Positions 35,327-46,649 of a DNA stretch of 64,000 nt are shown here, piece by piece. Source of the stretch: Chamaecrista fasciculata. Lineage: Eukaryota; Streptophyta; Magnoliopsida; Fabales; Fabaceae. The DNA lies in contig QANZ01000439.1 in assembly GCA_003254925.1 (NCBI GenBank), positions 1-64,000 on the forward strand, read 5' to 3'. Made by a program: the position numbers and the translations under genes. The notes below the pieces were generated by a model. It made no database searches and had not been told where the DNA came from. It saw only the letters and a list, made by a program, of their open reading frames with translations. Numbering within the stretch: the stretch's first letter is position 1; each line of letters opens with the position of its first letter.

Positions 35327-37484
35327 TCAAGCATAGAGAGGAGAAGATGAAGGACGAGGATAAGGTGGGGTTGTGGTCCTGCCATTCCCATGCTTAGCAA
35401 TAGCATAATCTTCACTTATTCTGTGATGGCGAGGTCTATTATTAACACCATCATTTTGAGTGCTTCTTTTTCCATTTCCATTATTAATGGGGACCTGAAG
35501 GTGTTCCAAAGCTATGAGCACTTGGTCCATGCTTGGCCTGAACTTGGATTCTGTGGAAAGGCATCGCAATGCGAGTGTGGCAGTTTCGTGTGCGTCTTCC
35601 ATTGAATACTGACCTTCAAGACGATTATCCAACACACGATTAAGCTTGCGTTTGTTAGCCAGATATGGCTTAGCCCACTCCACCAGATTTTGCTGCCCTG
35701 ATGGTCTGTTCTTGTCCACTGCTCGTCGGCCTGATAACATTTCAAGCAACACTACTCCAAAACTATACACATCACTCTTTGGACTAAGGTGACCTACACC
35801 CACAGCCATTAAGGGAGGTAATTACACGTGAGGTTTGATCAGAGACTAATATTGTAAACATATAAATTGGTCCCTGAAATGAAAGATATACAAGTTAACA
35901 ATTCAATACTTAAAAGTTTAGTTTATACACTTTAATTTCTGAAAGGCATAGAACCAACACATTTTAGTCCTTTGGTACCTACACTGTATTGTTTCTATGA
36001 CTTTCGAGGACTAAAGTGTATAAACTAAATTTTAAGGACTGAGTTGTTAATTCGTCTATTTTTTAAGTTGTATGTTTGCTCTTAATTAATATGACATGAT
36101 GACCCAACATTTATATATATTATATACCAGTGGCTAGATATTCAGGAGCTGCATATCCGTAGGTTCCCATTATCCTTGTGGAGACATGACTTTTGTCCCC
36201 TGCTGGTCCATCCTTGGCCATCCCGAAATCAGAAAGTTTTGGACTGTAATTCTGTGGTCAAATCAACACAATGTTGTTGTCTTTCAGATAAGATATCATA
36301 ATATAATATATAGTTGTTTAAGAAAGAGATTTGGGGGGGGGATTAGAAAGGCACATACTAAATCAAGCAAGATATTTGAAGCCTTGAAGTCCCTGAATAT
36401 CACTTTAGTTTCGGTGCTGTGAAGAAATGCAAGCCCTTTGGCAGCACCCAGGGCCACCTTCATACGGAGGCTCCAAGAAAGAGGCTGGAAATAAGAGCCT
36501 CCTGTATGTTGTTACAACACACTTGTCAAAGTTAACACTTAAAAGTTAAAACAACACACACTAGCATCTCAATTTCAACAATATGTGAAGTGAAGACGAC
36601 ACTCACTCCTGAACAAATGGTTCTCCAAGCTGCCTCTAGGCATAAATTCATACACCAGAAGGCGGTGTTCCTCTTCAACACAATACCCAATCAGTTTCAC
36701 AAGATGAGGATGAGAGAATTGTCCTAGATAGTTCACTTCAGCCTAAAAAAAAACACAAAACAGATCACTTTACCATCCCTTCTTACTTCATTGCTTCTTG
36801 AATTATTAACTATGGCTGATGATTCAAAATAGATTGACTTGGTTCTACTTACCAACCACTCATTGTGACCTTGAATACTATCTGGATTAAGCCTTTTCAC
36901 AGCAACCATAATGCCAGTGTCAGGTTTGGCAGCAACCAAAGAATGCTCATCAATACAGCCTTTATAAACAGAACCAAACCCACCTTCTCCTAAAACACTA
37001 TCTGGACGGAAATTTCTGGTGGCTGCCTTCAGTTCTGATAAAGGAAAGCTCTTTAAATTAGATGACTCTAAGATCTCTCCCTCACTCCGACCACCACGAG
37101 GCACCGGCTCCGCCGAGACCTTACTAACTATCGTGCTCTCATCCCTCCCATCTGTGCTCACAGTTTTTGAATTCAACCCTATAGCAACCAACAGCATCAA
37201 TCAAACACCACATCTATATCACCATATTTTTGGAAGTAAAATATCAAAGTAATTGAACTTCATCACGTTAGCAGAAGTGACTAGTGAGGATTGAATTACA
37301 AATTAATCGCATTATATAGGATGTTAAAGGAATCAGAGTTATCACAAAATGAACCAATTAACAAGAACTCAAGGGCATATAAACACTACATTAGGGGTTG
37401 TATGAAGAAGGGAGTAAAATCTAAAATACCACTGTTACGTTGGCTATCAGAAGCTTTAATTTGGGCGCTCGAACAAATTCCCAT
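35327..37484 (-). CDS. PBL10: Receptor-like cytoplasmic kinase VII, APK1B/PBL10-like
   Basis: Six exons on the minus strand: 37430-37484, 36853-37178, 36607-36742, 36359-36501, 36128-36251, 35327-35793, encoding 416 residues. The N-terminus [11 protein letters not shown] carries a myristoylation glycine and a palmitoylation cysteine, so the protein should be anchored to the plasma membrane. The phrases [16 protein letters not shown] and [11 protein letters not shown] start the kinase domain. K113 is the ATP lysine, FRDFK (D210) the catalytic loop and SDFG (D228) the metal site; [15 protein letters not shown] is the activation segment. The sequence follows Arabidopsis APK1B/PBL10 closely, including exon phases. 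The C-terminal tail is basic and proline-rich. A likely 5' leader intron spans 37524-37688. Intron 5 contains a MITE (35853-36080). PBL9/APK1A is the main alternative name. Confidence 0.92.
35853..36080. mobile_element. MITE in intron 5 of the PBL10-like gene
   Basis: About 228 bases with inverted ends (GTAAACATATAAATTGG at the left, inverse of TTGTATGTTTGCT at the right) and inverted inner blocks around AAAGTGTATAAACTAAA. A relative lies at about 58246-58493. The ends are approximate because no target duplication is clear. Confidence 0.65.
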
Positions 37485-38095
37485 GCCAGGAAACAATAAC
37501 GCTGATTCCTTCAATGTTTTCCCCTGTAGATCACAAAAGCAGAGAGAATTAAGGAACAAAGATCTGAGGTTGGAAAATGAAAACGAAAAACAAATGGACT
37601 CTTTCATTAAGACATCGCAGTCATCAATATAATATTATCATCCAAAATTTCATTAGCAAAACACATCTAGAATTCGAGGAAAACCAACCTGTTTACAGAG
37701 AAGTCGAAGGGTGAGGGTGAGGCAAAACTCATAAAGGAAGAGACAAGGTGGAAGGAAAGAAGGGTATATAACTATATATTGAGAAACTATTGAAAAGTTA
37801 GCTAAGAAGGAAGCAAGTTGACCAATAAGGTTGAAGCAGCGAAGCTTGGATGAATACTGAATAGAATTGAAATATTGAATAGTAAGGCCAGAAACAAAAA
37901 AGCGGAAGGAGACGAAAAAGGAAGGTGGGGTGGTACGAACTATAAAGGAAATGCACTGGCTTCGCTTGGATTTGGAAGGCCCCACTCTCACTCTTTACAC
38001 TGCTCAAAGAAGGAGAAGGATAAGCCTTGCCCACATTAATCCACCGTTCTCAACCGTTGGATGAGATCAGATCCCATTGTTGATATTTGATGCTT

Positions 38096-38638
38096 GAGGA
38101 AACCTACTCTTTGGTCCATCTCTTTTCACAGTTTCAACTATTTGGTCCCTGCATTTTTTATATAGACTATTTTAGTCCCTCAAAAATTACAAATATCAAC
38201 TCGTTAGTCCCAGTAGTCTATCTCTGTTACTAATATTGTTGATTTGGTCATTAAGTGCACATGTAATACGTTAAATGCCACATATTTAACTAATTAGGAC
38301 CACCTATGGTTTCAATGTGGGAATGCTTCAATAGTTTATGCTTTATAGAAACTTCACGTGTAATACAAATATTTGGGTTTGACTTAATTTTAAGCTAGTT
38401 TAATTGTGTTTGTCGGGTTGGTTCGATTGGTTTAGGTGACTATGATATCAAAGTGGCATTTAATGGTACCATGTAAGCATTTAACGTTGATGCCATCAAG
38501 TAATTTAACGGATTTCTAAATGAGGGACTAAATAGTTTACGATTATTATAAATGAGGGATTAAGTAATTTATTTCAATAAATAAAGGACTAAATCATTGA
38601 CTCAATAAAAAAAAGAGGACCAAATAGTAGGTTTCCTC
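38096..38638. mobile_element. Mutator-like MITE, 543 bp
   Basis: The ends read inward as GAGGAAACCTACTCTTTGG and GAGGAAACCTACTATTTGG. The flanks TTGATGCTT (38087-38095) and TTGATGGTT (38639-38647) form a 9-base duplication with one difference. TGGTCC/TAGTCC hexamers recur at 31, 30 and 32 bases. It lies about 600 bases upstream of the PBL10-like start codon, hence in or near its promoter. Confidence 0.82.
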
Positions 38639-39564
38639 TTGATGGTTCAATTGTCTAATCCTACAATATTACTATTCCTATTTCCTTGTCTCTATGCACA
38701 TGACTGAACTTTCTCGCCTTCGCCACTTGAAATTTGGACCCTACTATATTGACGACGCAAGCCCCAATATAATAAAATTGGAAACCATTAGTTATTTATT
38801 AGTTTCTTGTTGTACAATTTCTGCGTTTATTGGTAAATTAGATTTTAAAAGTCAAGATTACCTATGTTATGATGATTCATTATGGTGACTGAAGACGGGA
38901 ATGATGGTCCATGCCATGCTTTGTCGCTTTTTGAATGCGTACGTCCCATTAAGACCATCACGCAAAATTACCAATAATCAACTAGTAAGTCACTCTCACA
39001 ACTCACAAGTCTGAAATCTGAATGCTTTGCATTTTTCTTTAATAATTTGTCAATAAGAAAAATTACGCATGTATATAAGAAAGTAATCACATGCGGATTC
39101 TTCAACAAAGTCTAAATAAGATATACAGATTATAGGCAAGTTGGGATTTTTGCATGGCCCCCCATTTTGGATGTATTTTCAGTTTTTATGGGACCAATAT
39201 ATATTAAGAATTAGACGATATTTTAAAATTTTAACCATTTTGGATGTATTTTCAGTTTTTATGGGACCAATATATATTAATTGACATGCTTGTGTCATCC
39301 ATACTATTTTTTTAGAAGTGGTTATAACTTAATAAGCAATTAAGCATGTATAAATATTTTTAAAAAAAATACATGTATCAAAGCAAGTTAACCGTGAACG
39401 CACCTGAGTGTCCAGTCTCAGTATCAGTATATATCCACTCCGAATTTAGATATTTATTTATTTCTTTTAAAAAAACAACAATATAAATTCTAGAATGGAA
39501 AATATCGAGCTCTATATCCATAACCATAAGTTTTCATAATCATTTTTTTTCTATATATTATTTA
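38639..39564. other. AT-rich spacer with a 73-base-period repeat
   Basis: No gene recognised. From 39162 a block of about 58 bases (CCATTTTGGATGTATTTTC and onward) is repeated once with a period of 73 bases. Confidence 0.5.
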
Positions 39565-40241
39565 GGTAATGTTAATGAATGCCCTTAAGACACTCGTTAA
39601 GGTGCATTTATTATATTCTAAAAATGGAAATTCTATATAAAGAATGTAAATTTACCTCTGAATTTTAATGAAGTAATAACTCTTTGTCTCCTTCATTTTT
39701 TAAGAATAATATACCCTTATCATCTCTCTTTTGTTTTTCTGAGTAGTCATCCTTCATTTTTTTTCTTCTTTCATCATATAATTACATCTTGCATATTGTT
39801 GTTTGATTTTTTGTTGTCTTTGCTCAGTTAGAAAGCTGTTAAGGCAAATAGATTATAAGTATATTTGTTTTATATATATGTATATATCTTTATAGGTTTT
39901 TTTAACAAATTTATAGGGTTTGATTTCTACTAATTTCATTAATAATTTTATGTTTAAATATTAAATTAAGTATTTTAAATATTATAGTGTATGATAGAAG
40001 AAGAGTTAAATATCATTAGTAATTTAATTAATAAAATATTGATAAGGATATATTAGTTTTAAAAAATGAGAGGGACAAAGAGTTATTGCTTCATTAAAAG
40101 TCTGAGGAAAATTTGGAATAAAGAATTATTGCTTCATTAAAATTCTGAAGTAAATTTCCTTTTTCAAAGTAGAATTTTCATTTTCAGAATGCAATAAATG
40201 GACCTTAACAAGTGCCTTAAGAGCACTCGTTAGCATTATCC
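39565..40241. mobile_element. Inverted-repeat element, 677 bp, probably Mutator-like
   Basis: The ends read inward as GGTAATGTTAATGAATGCC and GGATAATGCTAACGAGTGC, with about 60 bases of inverted repeat. The flanks ATATTATTTA and ATACTATTTA differ at one base, a plausible 10-base target duplication. The interior is AT-rich. The terminal AAGG-TGC/GCACTTG motifs resemble the small elements at 42395 and 45899. Confidence 0.65.
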
Positions 40242-40275
40242 ATACTATTTATATCTTTCTCGTTTAAGAAATCTT

Positions 40276-40493
40276 TAGGATGAGGATCCTCAAATTAAAT
40301 TTTCCAAATGTGAAACTTATACCATTAATTCATTTGATCAATTTTTATATTTCAATTTTGGTGTGACTGAGGCGCCAAGCTCTATAGGATGAGGATCCTC
40401 AAATTAAATTTTCCAAATGTGAAACTTATACCATTAATTCATTTGATCAATTTTTATATTTCAATTTTGGTGTGACTGACGCGCCAAGCTCAG
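40276..40493. repeat. Perfect 109-base tandem duplication
   Basis: Two head-to-tail copies with a period of 109 bases, beginning TAGGATGAGGATCCTCAAAT. I see one clear difference (GAGGCGCC against GACGCGCC). Either a very recent duplication or an assembly product. Confidence 0.9.
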
Positions 40494-40744
40494 TGGCATA
40501 AATAAAAGTATTGCATGGGATGGATAATATAAGATAAGGTGCTTTGTTGCGTAGGGAATGCTACTTCTTATTATAACTTATTAGCCCCAATTATTAATAA
40601 TTTTGATAGATAAAATGGAATCTATACCGTACATTTTGCGTACTTTGCAATCAATTATTTCGCACAATTGGAAACTTGGCCTTTAAAATCCCCACACTCG
40701 TTAGTTAACAACAACATCAACACTTTGGCCCAAAAAAAAAAAAA

Positions 40745-41265
40745 GCCTTAAGTGCAATTTTGGTCTCCTAACTTTTGCAAAGGTCTCAATTTGGGCCCCT
40801 AACTTTTTTTGTTGCAATTTTGGTCCCTTAACTTTCGCAAAGGTCTCAATTTGGTCCCCTAAATTTTTTTGTTGCAATTTTGGTCCCTTAACTTTCGTAA
40901 AGGTCTCAATTTGGTCCCCTAACTTTTGCAAAGGTCTCAATTTGGTCCCATAACTTTTTTTGTTACAATTTTGGTCCCCTAACTCTTGAAAACGTCTCAC
41001 TATTAGTCCAAAGTGTACTTCCAAGTCATGAAAACGTCTCCGCAAAATGGTCCTTTTTTAATCCACTTCACTCATATTTATCACGTCATCAACCAACTCA
41101 GCCTTTAGATCTGCACTAACGGCAGATAATGAATGGAAAAAGTGCACTTGGGACCAACAGTGAGACGCTTTCAAAAGTTAGGGGACCAAAATTGCAACAA
41201 AAAAAATTAGGGGACCAAATTGAGACCTTTGTGAAAGTCAGGGGGACCAAAATTGCACTTAAGCC
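40745..41265. mobile_element. Mutator-like element with tandem terminal units, 521 bp
   Basis: The ends are GCCTTAAGTGCAATTTTGG and its inverse (ATTGCACTTAAGCC). The left arm consists of a repeated unit with TGGTCC at alternating steps of 31 and 29 bases. Both flanks are A-runs (40732-40744 and 41266-41277), so a 9-base duplication is possible but uninformative. Same family as 41383-42275. Confidence 0.75.
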
Positions 41266-41382
41266 AAAAAAAAAAAAGAAAACATCAACACCATCGCCTC
41301 ACGCCGAATAAGCTGAATATAAGGAGGTTTGAGCCGACTAGCTGAGCCATCTACTCAACCTAATTACTAAACATTTGTAAAA

Positions 41383-42275
41383 GGCTTAAGTGCACTTTTG
41401 GTCCCATAACTATGACAAAAGTTTCATTTTGGTCTCATAACTTTTTTTGTTGCAATTTTGGTCCCATAACTATGACAAAGGTTTCATTTTGGTCCCATAA
41501 CTTTTTTTGTTGCAATTTTGGTCCCATAACTTCTCAAAAGGTTCCACTGTTAGTCCCTTGGTGAATTCCATCCATATTTAGCCGTTAAGTATGACGTGGC
41601 ATAGTGACTAGGATCATGATGTGGCAAAATAAGATGAAGTGGACTGAAATAGGATCTATATGTAATATATTAAAACCTATCTATACCCAACCACCATATA
41701 TACAAAGAGTGGTACTGACAGGGACCAACCTGGTGGGGAAGAAGAGACTTCAAGCAGAAGGCACCGACGAAGTCGATGGGATCCTCAGCTAGAGTCGAAC
41801 GACCAAAGCGGCAGCGACGGCAAATCGGGAAGCGNNNNNNNNNNNNNNNNNNNNNNNNNNNNNNNNNNNNNNNNNNNNNNNNNNNNNNNNNNNNNNNNNN
41901 NNNNNNNNNNNNNNNNNNNNNNNNNNNNNNNNNNNNNNNNNNNNNNNNNNNNNNNNNNNNNNNNNNNNNNNNNNNNNNNNNNNNNNNNNNNNNNNNNNNN
42001 NNNNNNNNNNNNNNNNNNNNNNNNNNNNNNNNNNNNNNNNNNNNNNNNNNNNNNNNNNNNNNNNNNNNNNNNNNNNNNNNNNNNNNNNNNNNNNNNNNNN
42101 NNNNNNNNNNNNNNNNNNNNNNNNNNNNNNNNNNGACCAAAATTGCAACAAAAAAAGTTATGGGACCAAAATGAAACCTTTGTCATAGTTATGGGACCAA
42201 TATTGCAACAAAAAAAGTTATGGGACCAAAATGAAACTTTTGTCATAGTTATGGGACCAAAAGTGTACTTAAGCC
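41383..42275. mobile_element. Mutator-like element containing an assembly gap
   Basis: Perfect 9-base duplication TTTGTAAAA (41374-41382 and 42276-42284). The ends read inward as GGCTTAAGTGCACTTTTGG and GGCTTAAGTACACTTTTGG. TGGTCC hexamers are spaced 31, 29 and 31 bases. The interior up to the gap has a GC-richer stretch (41700-41834) that might be captured sequence, but the rest is hidden by 300 N. Confidence 0.88.
41835..42134. other. Assembly gap, 300 N
   Basis: Exactly 300 N inside the element at 41383-42275. The round number suggests a placeholder of estimated or default size. The repetitive inverted arms on both sides probably caused it. Confidence 0.99.
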
Positions 42276-42394
42276 TTTGTAAAATAAAGGGGAAAAGTAC
42301 TCCTGAGTCCTGATGCCTCTAATTCATGGGATAAATTTCGGATACACTTTTAAATTGTTATTACTATCAATTGCATAAAAAAAAAAGGTCTTTC

Positions 42395-42571
42395 TAACAT
42401 GTGCCCTCAGGGCACATCCCTCAGGGCACATGTTAAGTTTTTTTTATTGGTCAATTGAGTTTTCAAACATTAAAAATTATCTTTTAAATGAATTTTCGTA
42501 GATTTCAAGATATAAAATTTCTATTAACAAATCAGAAAAAACCTTAAAATGTGCCCTAAGGACACATGATA
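42395..42571. mobile_element. Small MITE with GTGCCC ends
   Basis: About 177 bases with ends TAACATGTGCCCT and GGACACATGATAGA. It matches 45899-46063 along its whole length, including CATTAAAAATTATCTTTTAA. The left end has a local duplication of CCCTCAGGGCACAT. Boundaries are approximate. Confidence 0.65.
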
Positions 42572-42588
42572 GATAAATCGAAAAAAAA

Positions 42589-43340
42589 TTATATCCTCAA
42601 TATTTTTTTAGTCAATTATATACCCAACGTTACACATTTGAGTCAATTATACCTCAACCCCTAACTAATTACAGAATAGTCCAAAATGTTTGTTATCTTT
42701 AAAAAACAGGTCCTTAGAAAGCCATTAACAACCCTTTCTCTTGTACCCTAAAATATCACCACCACACTTCTTCATCGTCGTCTACTCTATCCTCATTTCT
42801 GTCGACATGGTTCTTCTCATCGTTATCATCAATTTCCTGATCTCCCCTAAATTACATTTTCCCATCTCTTTTCTTTACCTTACAACCACATCTCTCACTC
42901 ATCTTCTCTATTTTGCCTCCCTCCCCAAAGGGGTTTTGAAGTTACTTTACTTCTCAATTTCAACGACCACAGCGGCACCGCCACCGGAGATTGTGTTAAC
43001 GTCGAGAGTTAGAGCTATTGGTATTTCTACTCAATTTCTCTGTATTCAAGGCTCATCGATGAGTTTGTGTGTGGTTGCCGAAAATGTGAAAAATAAAGAG
43101 GAGAGATTTTTCAGGTTTCTTAATTGCAGGGATCGGTTCGTTAAAGATGACAAACATTTTGGTTAGTTAGGGACTCGCGTGAAAGAAAAATTTTGAGAAA
43201 ATTGAGGATTTCTAAATAATGGAAACTTAAGGACCTTAAAACAAAAAAATAATTGTCGAATTAGAGTATAATTGACTCAAATATAAAACATTAAGAGTAT
43301 AATTAATAAAATAACATTAAAAATATAATTGAAAATGACC
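42589..43340. mobile_element. Inverted-repeat element carrying possible captured sequence
   Basis: About 90 bases of inverted repeat at each side (for example GAGTCAATTATAC at the left, GTATAATTGACTC at the right). Between them lies non-AT-rich sequence with an open frame of 141 codons at 42741-43166 that I do not recognise. No target duplication was found. The composition suggests a captured host fragment. Confidence 0.5.
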
Positions 43341-43824
43341 TCATATATTGGAGGTAAAACAAACATTTTTGTCCATGAATTAATACACTATATTCTTTGA
43401 ATGCATACAAAAAGTTAACAGCAAAATCAAGTACATACTTACCAAATATTTTTACATTCCATCAATTATTTAAAGAATAAATTTATGACATTTTTTGAAA
43501 AATGATAATGTCTCTAGTAGATTAAATTATACGATTTAATTCTTAAAATATACAATTAAAAATTTGAAATAATTTTAAACTTTGTTGAAACTACGATAAA
43601 CAATTAAAGTCAAACATTAAAATTACAATAACTATTTATATTATTTTGTGTCAACTTTACATTAAAAAATGTTAATATCAATATTTTTCATTAATAATTC
43701 AGATAAAGTTAAACTTTGAAGTATAATTAAATCAAACATAAAAATTTGAAAATACAATTAACCACAAAAAAAAATAGATATTCATTTGAGATTTATCCTT
43801 ATATTTTGGTACCCTTATATTTCA

Positions 43825-43982
43825 GGGAATGGCTCAGCTACAGTATGGTAGCTAAAGTTTGGCATCTACACCATTAATTTGGATTAAAAATCAACACATT
43901 AATTTTAAGTCAACTCATCCAATGGTTATTAATTGATACTTTAGCTATACTTTAGCCACCCCACTTCAGCTAATCTATTTCC
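43825..43982. mobile_element. Short MITE with GGCTAAAGT-type ends
   Basis: About 158 bases. The left end GGCTCAGCTACAGTATGG and the right end, inverse GCTGAAGTGGGGTGGC, both contain the TAGCTAAAGT motif in inverted orientation. No clear target duplication. Confidence 0.5.
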
Positions 43983-44058
43983 TATATTTCATTCATATTT
44001 GACACTTTGACGGCTTCACGGACACGTGTTCTCTTTGATTCATCATTCATAAGCTCAG

Positions 44059-45762
44059 GCTGCGTTTGGATGTGCCGTTAGGCCTCCTTTATCTCCCTTT
44101 ATCCTCCTTTATCTCCCAGTACTCCTTTACTACCAGATCTACAGTAACAATAGGTGTTTGTTTCACCTTTATTACCAGCTCCTTTATTTTCCTCCTTTAT
44201 CATTCCTTTATCTCTCCTTTATCTCTCCTTTATCTTCTAAAATTACTAACATATCCCTACTCAACTACCTATAATTACCTATTATATATATTTTAAAATA
44301 ATAAAATATGAATAATGGCAATTTTGTAATTTTACATCTTGTGTGTTTTCTTCCCAGCCATCCGTGTTGCTCGCTTCTCATTCTTCCTCATTTTCTTCGT
44401 GTTCATCAGTTGTGCCTTCTTCATCCTTCATCATTTGTGCCTTCTTCATCCTTCATCATTTGTGCCAGAAAGAAGAATCCATGAATTCTACAGCTATTAT
44501 TAGAATTATGTGATGAACTCTAAACTTGACAGAGCTAAGAAACAATCAAACCTAGGTAGTGTAATTGACAGAGCTAAGAAACAATCAAACCTAGAGTTGT
44601 GAAATATTCTGAAATCCCATGGATTTAAAATACTCAAAGCTCATCGACAATCAATTTTTGTGAAAAATAATGCCAGAGAGGAGATGAGACCATCGACAAA
44701 CAGAGAGGAGATGAGAAAACACATACCTCTACGCCGAGTTACCCGCACCGGCCACAAGTCGCAGATCGAGGGACTCTTCTCCGACTCCGGCCAACAACAC
44801 GGCGAACAACAGGCGCGATTCGTTCGACCCAAGAGACGAGAAGCACGGGTTCGATGCAAAGGCTGAACAAAATGGTGCGGCTGGCTAGGGTATGGTGAAG
44901 TGTAGCTCTGCATCTTTTGCCAATGGAAGGTTTACGAGTTAAAATTTGGTTCAACTTACCAAATTGGGTGTCTGGCACAGCGGTTCCCTTCAATGCTACA
45001 AGAGCTGGAGTGTACCAGGTTCGAATCCCCTGGGCATGTTATCAGTTTTATTTTTTTCATTTTCAGTATATGAGTAATTTTTTTGGGTATCCCATTCAAC
45101 AATAAAAATTACAGATTGTATCAACTTTAATAATATTTTTTTATAAGCATATTTCAAAAACATTAATGAAATTATAAGAAAAAAACTATAATTTATACCC
45201 CAGAAAATATACATTTTGGTCCCTCCTATATTATATACATGGGTAATATTTTTTGTAGTATCAAAAATTTAAAATAAAATTAAAGGACAGTAAACAGGAA
45301 AAATATATAATCTAGTCCCTAAAAGTTTACAATTCAGTACTCAAAAATTACATTTTGGTCCCACATTCACACCTCCATCCTCCTTTATCTTACCACCCCA
45401 AAAAACATCCTTTATTAACTTCCTCCTTTAGCACAAATTTCGAGGCAATCATTACTCATACCACTTTACTACCACCAAAACAAACACAAAAACAACACTC
45501 CTTTATCCTCCTTTATTTTTACCATTTTTACCCCTATACAAATTTAAAATACCAATACTATTATTTCAACCCACCACAATCATTACATACCCTTTAAAAT
45601 AATTTCACATCATAATTCCTCCTTTATCTCTCATTTACCCAAACACAATTTACTAAAAACCTCCTTTATAACACAAATCCTTTACCTCTCCTTTATTACC
45701 TCCCTCATTCCTTTATCCTCCTTTATTACCCCTCCTTTATTAACCTAATATCCAAACGGGCC
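44059..45762. mobile_element. 1.7-kb element with TCCTTTAT subterminal repeats
   Basis: Flanked by CTCAG on both sides (44054-44058 and 45763-45767). The termini read inward as GCTGCGTTTGGAT and GGCCCGTTTGGAT. Both ends are packed with TCCTTTAT in the same orientation on the + strand. The middle has GC-rich sequence (44690-44930) and a SINE-like unit (about 44967-45100). The superfamily is unclear: five bases of flanking identity fits neither hAT nor Mutator well. No transposase is seen. Confidence 0.6.
44967..45045 (+). mobile_element. tRNA-derived SINE head (Pol III A and B boxes)
   Basis: TGGCACAGCGG (44973-44983) fits an A box and GGTTCGAATCC (45018-45028) matches the B box, 34 bases apart as in tRNA genes. 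It cannot fold as a full tRNA, so it is read as a SINE head rather than a tRNA gene. The 3' end of the unit is not defined. It sits inside the element at 44059-45762. Confidence 0.55.
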
Positions 45763-45898
45763 CTCAGTCTCTGGATCTGGGAACCCATTATTAGTCATAA
45801 CTTCTTTCGAAGGCTTATAAATTACATAATATAATAAAATAATGAGGAATTTTTTTTGCCAGATAATAATGAGGATTTAACAAATAAAATAAGGGTAG

Positions 45899-46063
45899 TT
45901 AACATGTGTACTAAGGGCACATGTTAAGGTTTCTTTTGATTGGTAAGTGAATTTTTAAACATTAAAAATTATCTTTTAAATAAATTTTCGTCGATTTCAA
46001 AATATGAGATGCTTTACTAACCGATCAGAAAAAACTTTAAAATGTGCCATCAGGACACATGTT
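45899..46063. mobile_element. Small MITE, second copy of the GTGCCC family
   Basis: About 165 bases, beginning TTAACATGTGTACTAAGG and ending GGACACATGTTA. Homologous throughout to 42395-42571, with scattered differences, so the two copies are not recent products of each other. Confidence 0.65.
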
Positions 46064-46195
46064 AGATAAATCCATAAAATAAAACAAAAATGGAAAGAGA
46101 TTAATTTATCTTTATCTATATCTATATCTTATATTATATGACTCCACCATTTTCTCGTCGTTCACATTTTAAAATTATAGTACAAAATTAATAAT

Positions 46196-46477
46196 AAAAG
46201 GAAAATTATTATTTGATCTCTTCTTTTTTACTGTGTTAACGATTTAGTCCCTCATTTATTTTACATACATATTTGCGTACCCGTTAGGGCACGCAAAGCC
46301 TCTAGTCTATATTACATGTNATCTATATCTATATTATATGTGGGAGAGGCCTTTAGTCTTCTTCCCACTTGTACTAAGATAAAAAATATTACATGTAACT
46401 AAAATAAGAGAAAACTTATTATTTGATTTCTCTTTTTTTTATTGAGTTAATAATTTAGTCTCTAATTTATTTTAGGG
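46196..46477. repeat. Diverged direct repeat around N 46320
   Basis: Bases of about 46196-46268 and 46408-46477 are similar (TTATTATTTGAT, ATTTAGTC, TTTATTTTA in the same order), with roughly four fifths identity by eye. The single N at 46320 lies between them. Unlike at 7804 the copies are clearly diverged, so this is an old duplication. Confidence 0.5.
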
Positions 46478-46649
46478 TTTAAGGTTTAGGATACTAACCG
46501 TTTCTATTATTTGATGATGTCTTCCATTTCACGACATAATTAACAACCTGACCTCTCTAGTCTTTATAGTATCTTCACCAATTCTCACAGAATGCGATCA
46601 TTACTTTCTAATACTAAAATCAGAAAAACTCAAATTGTATTATTATATA

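Noticed and set aside
41670-42246. Open frames spanning the 300-N gap
   Set aside because: Most codons are unknown and the rest is transposon terminal repeat.
42741-43166. A 141-codon + frame as a membrane-protein gene
   Set aside because: It lies inside an inverted-repeat element, its hydrophobicity reflects T-rich DNA, and no family is recognisable.
44973-45028. A true tRNA gene
   Set aside because: A and B boxes are present but no acceptor stem or complete cloverleaf can be formed.
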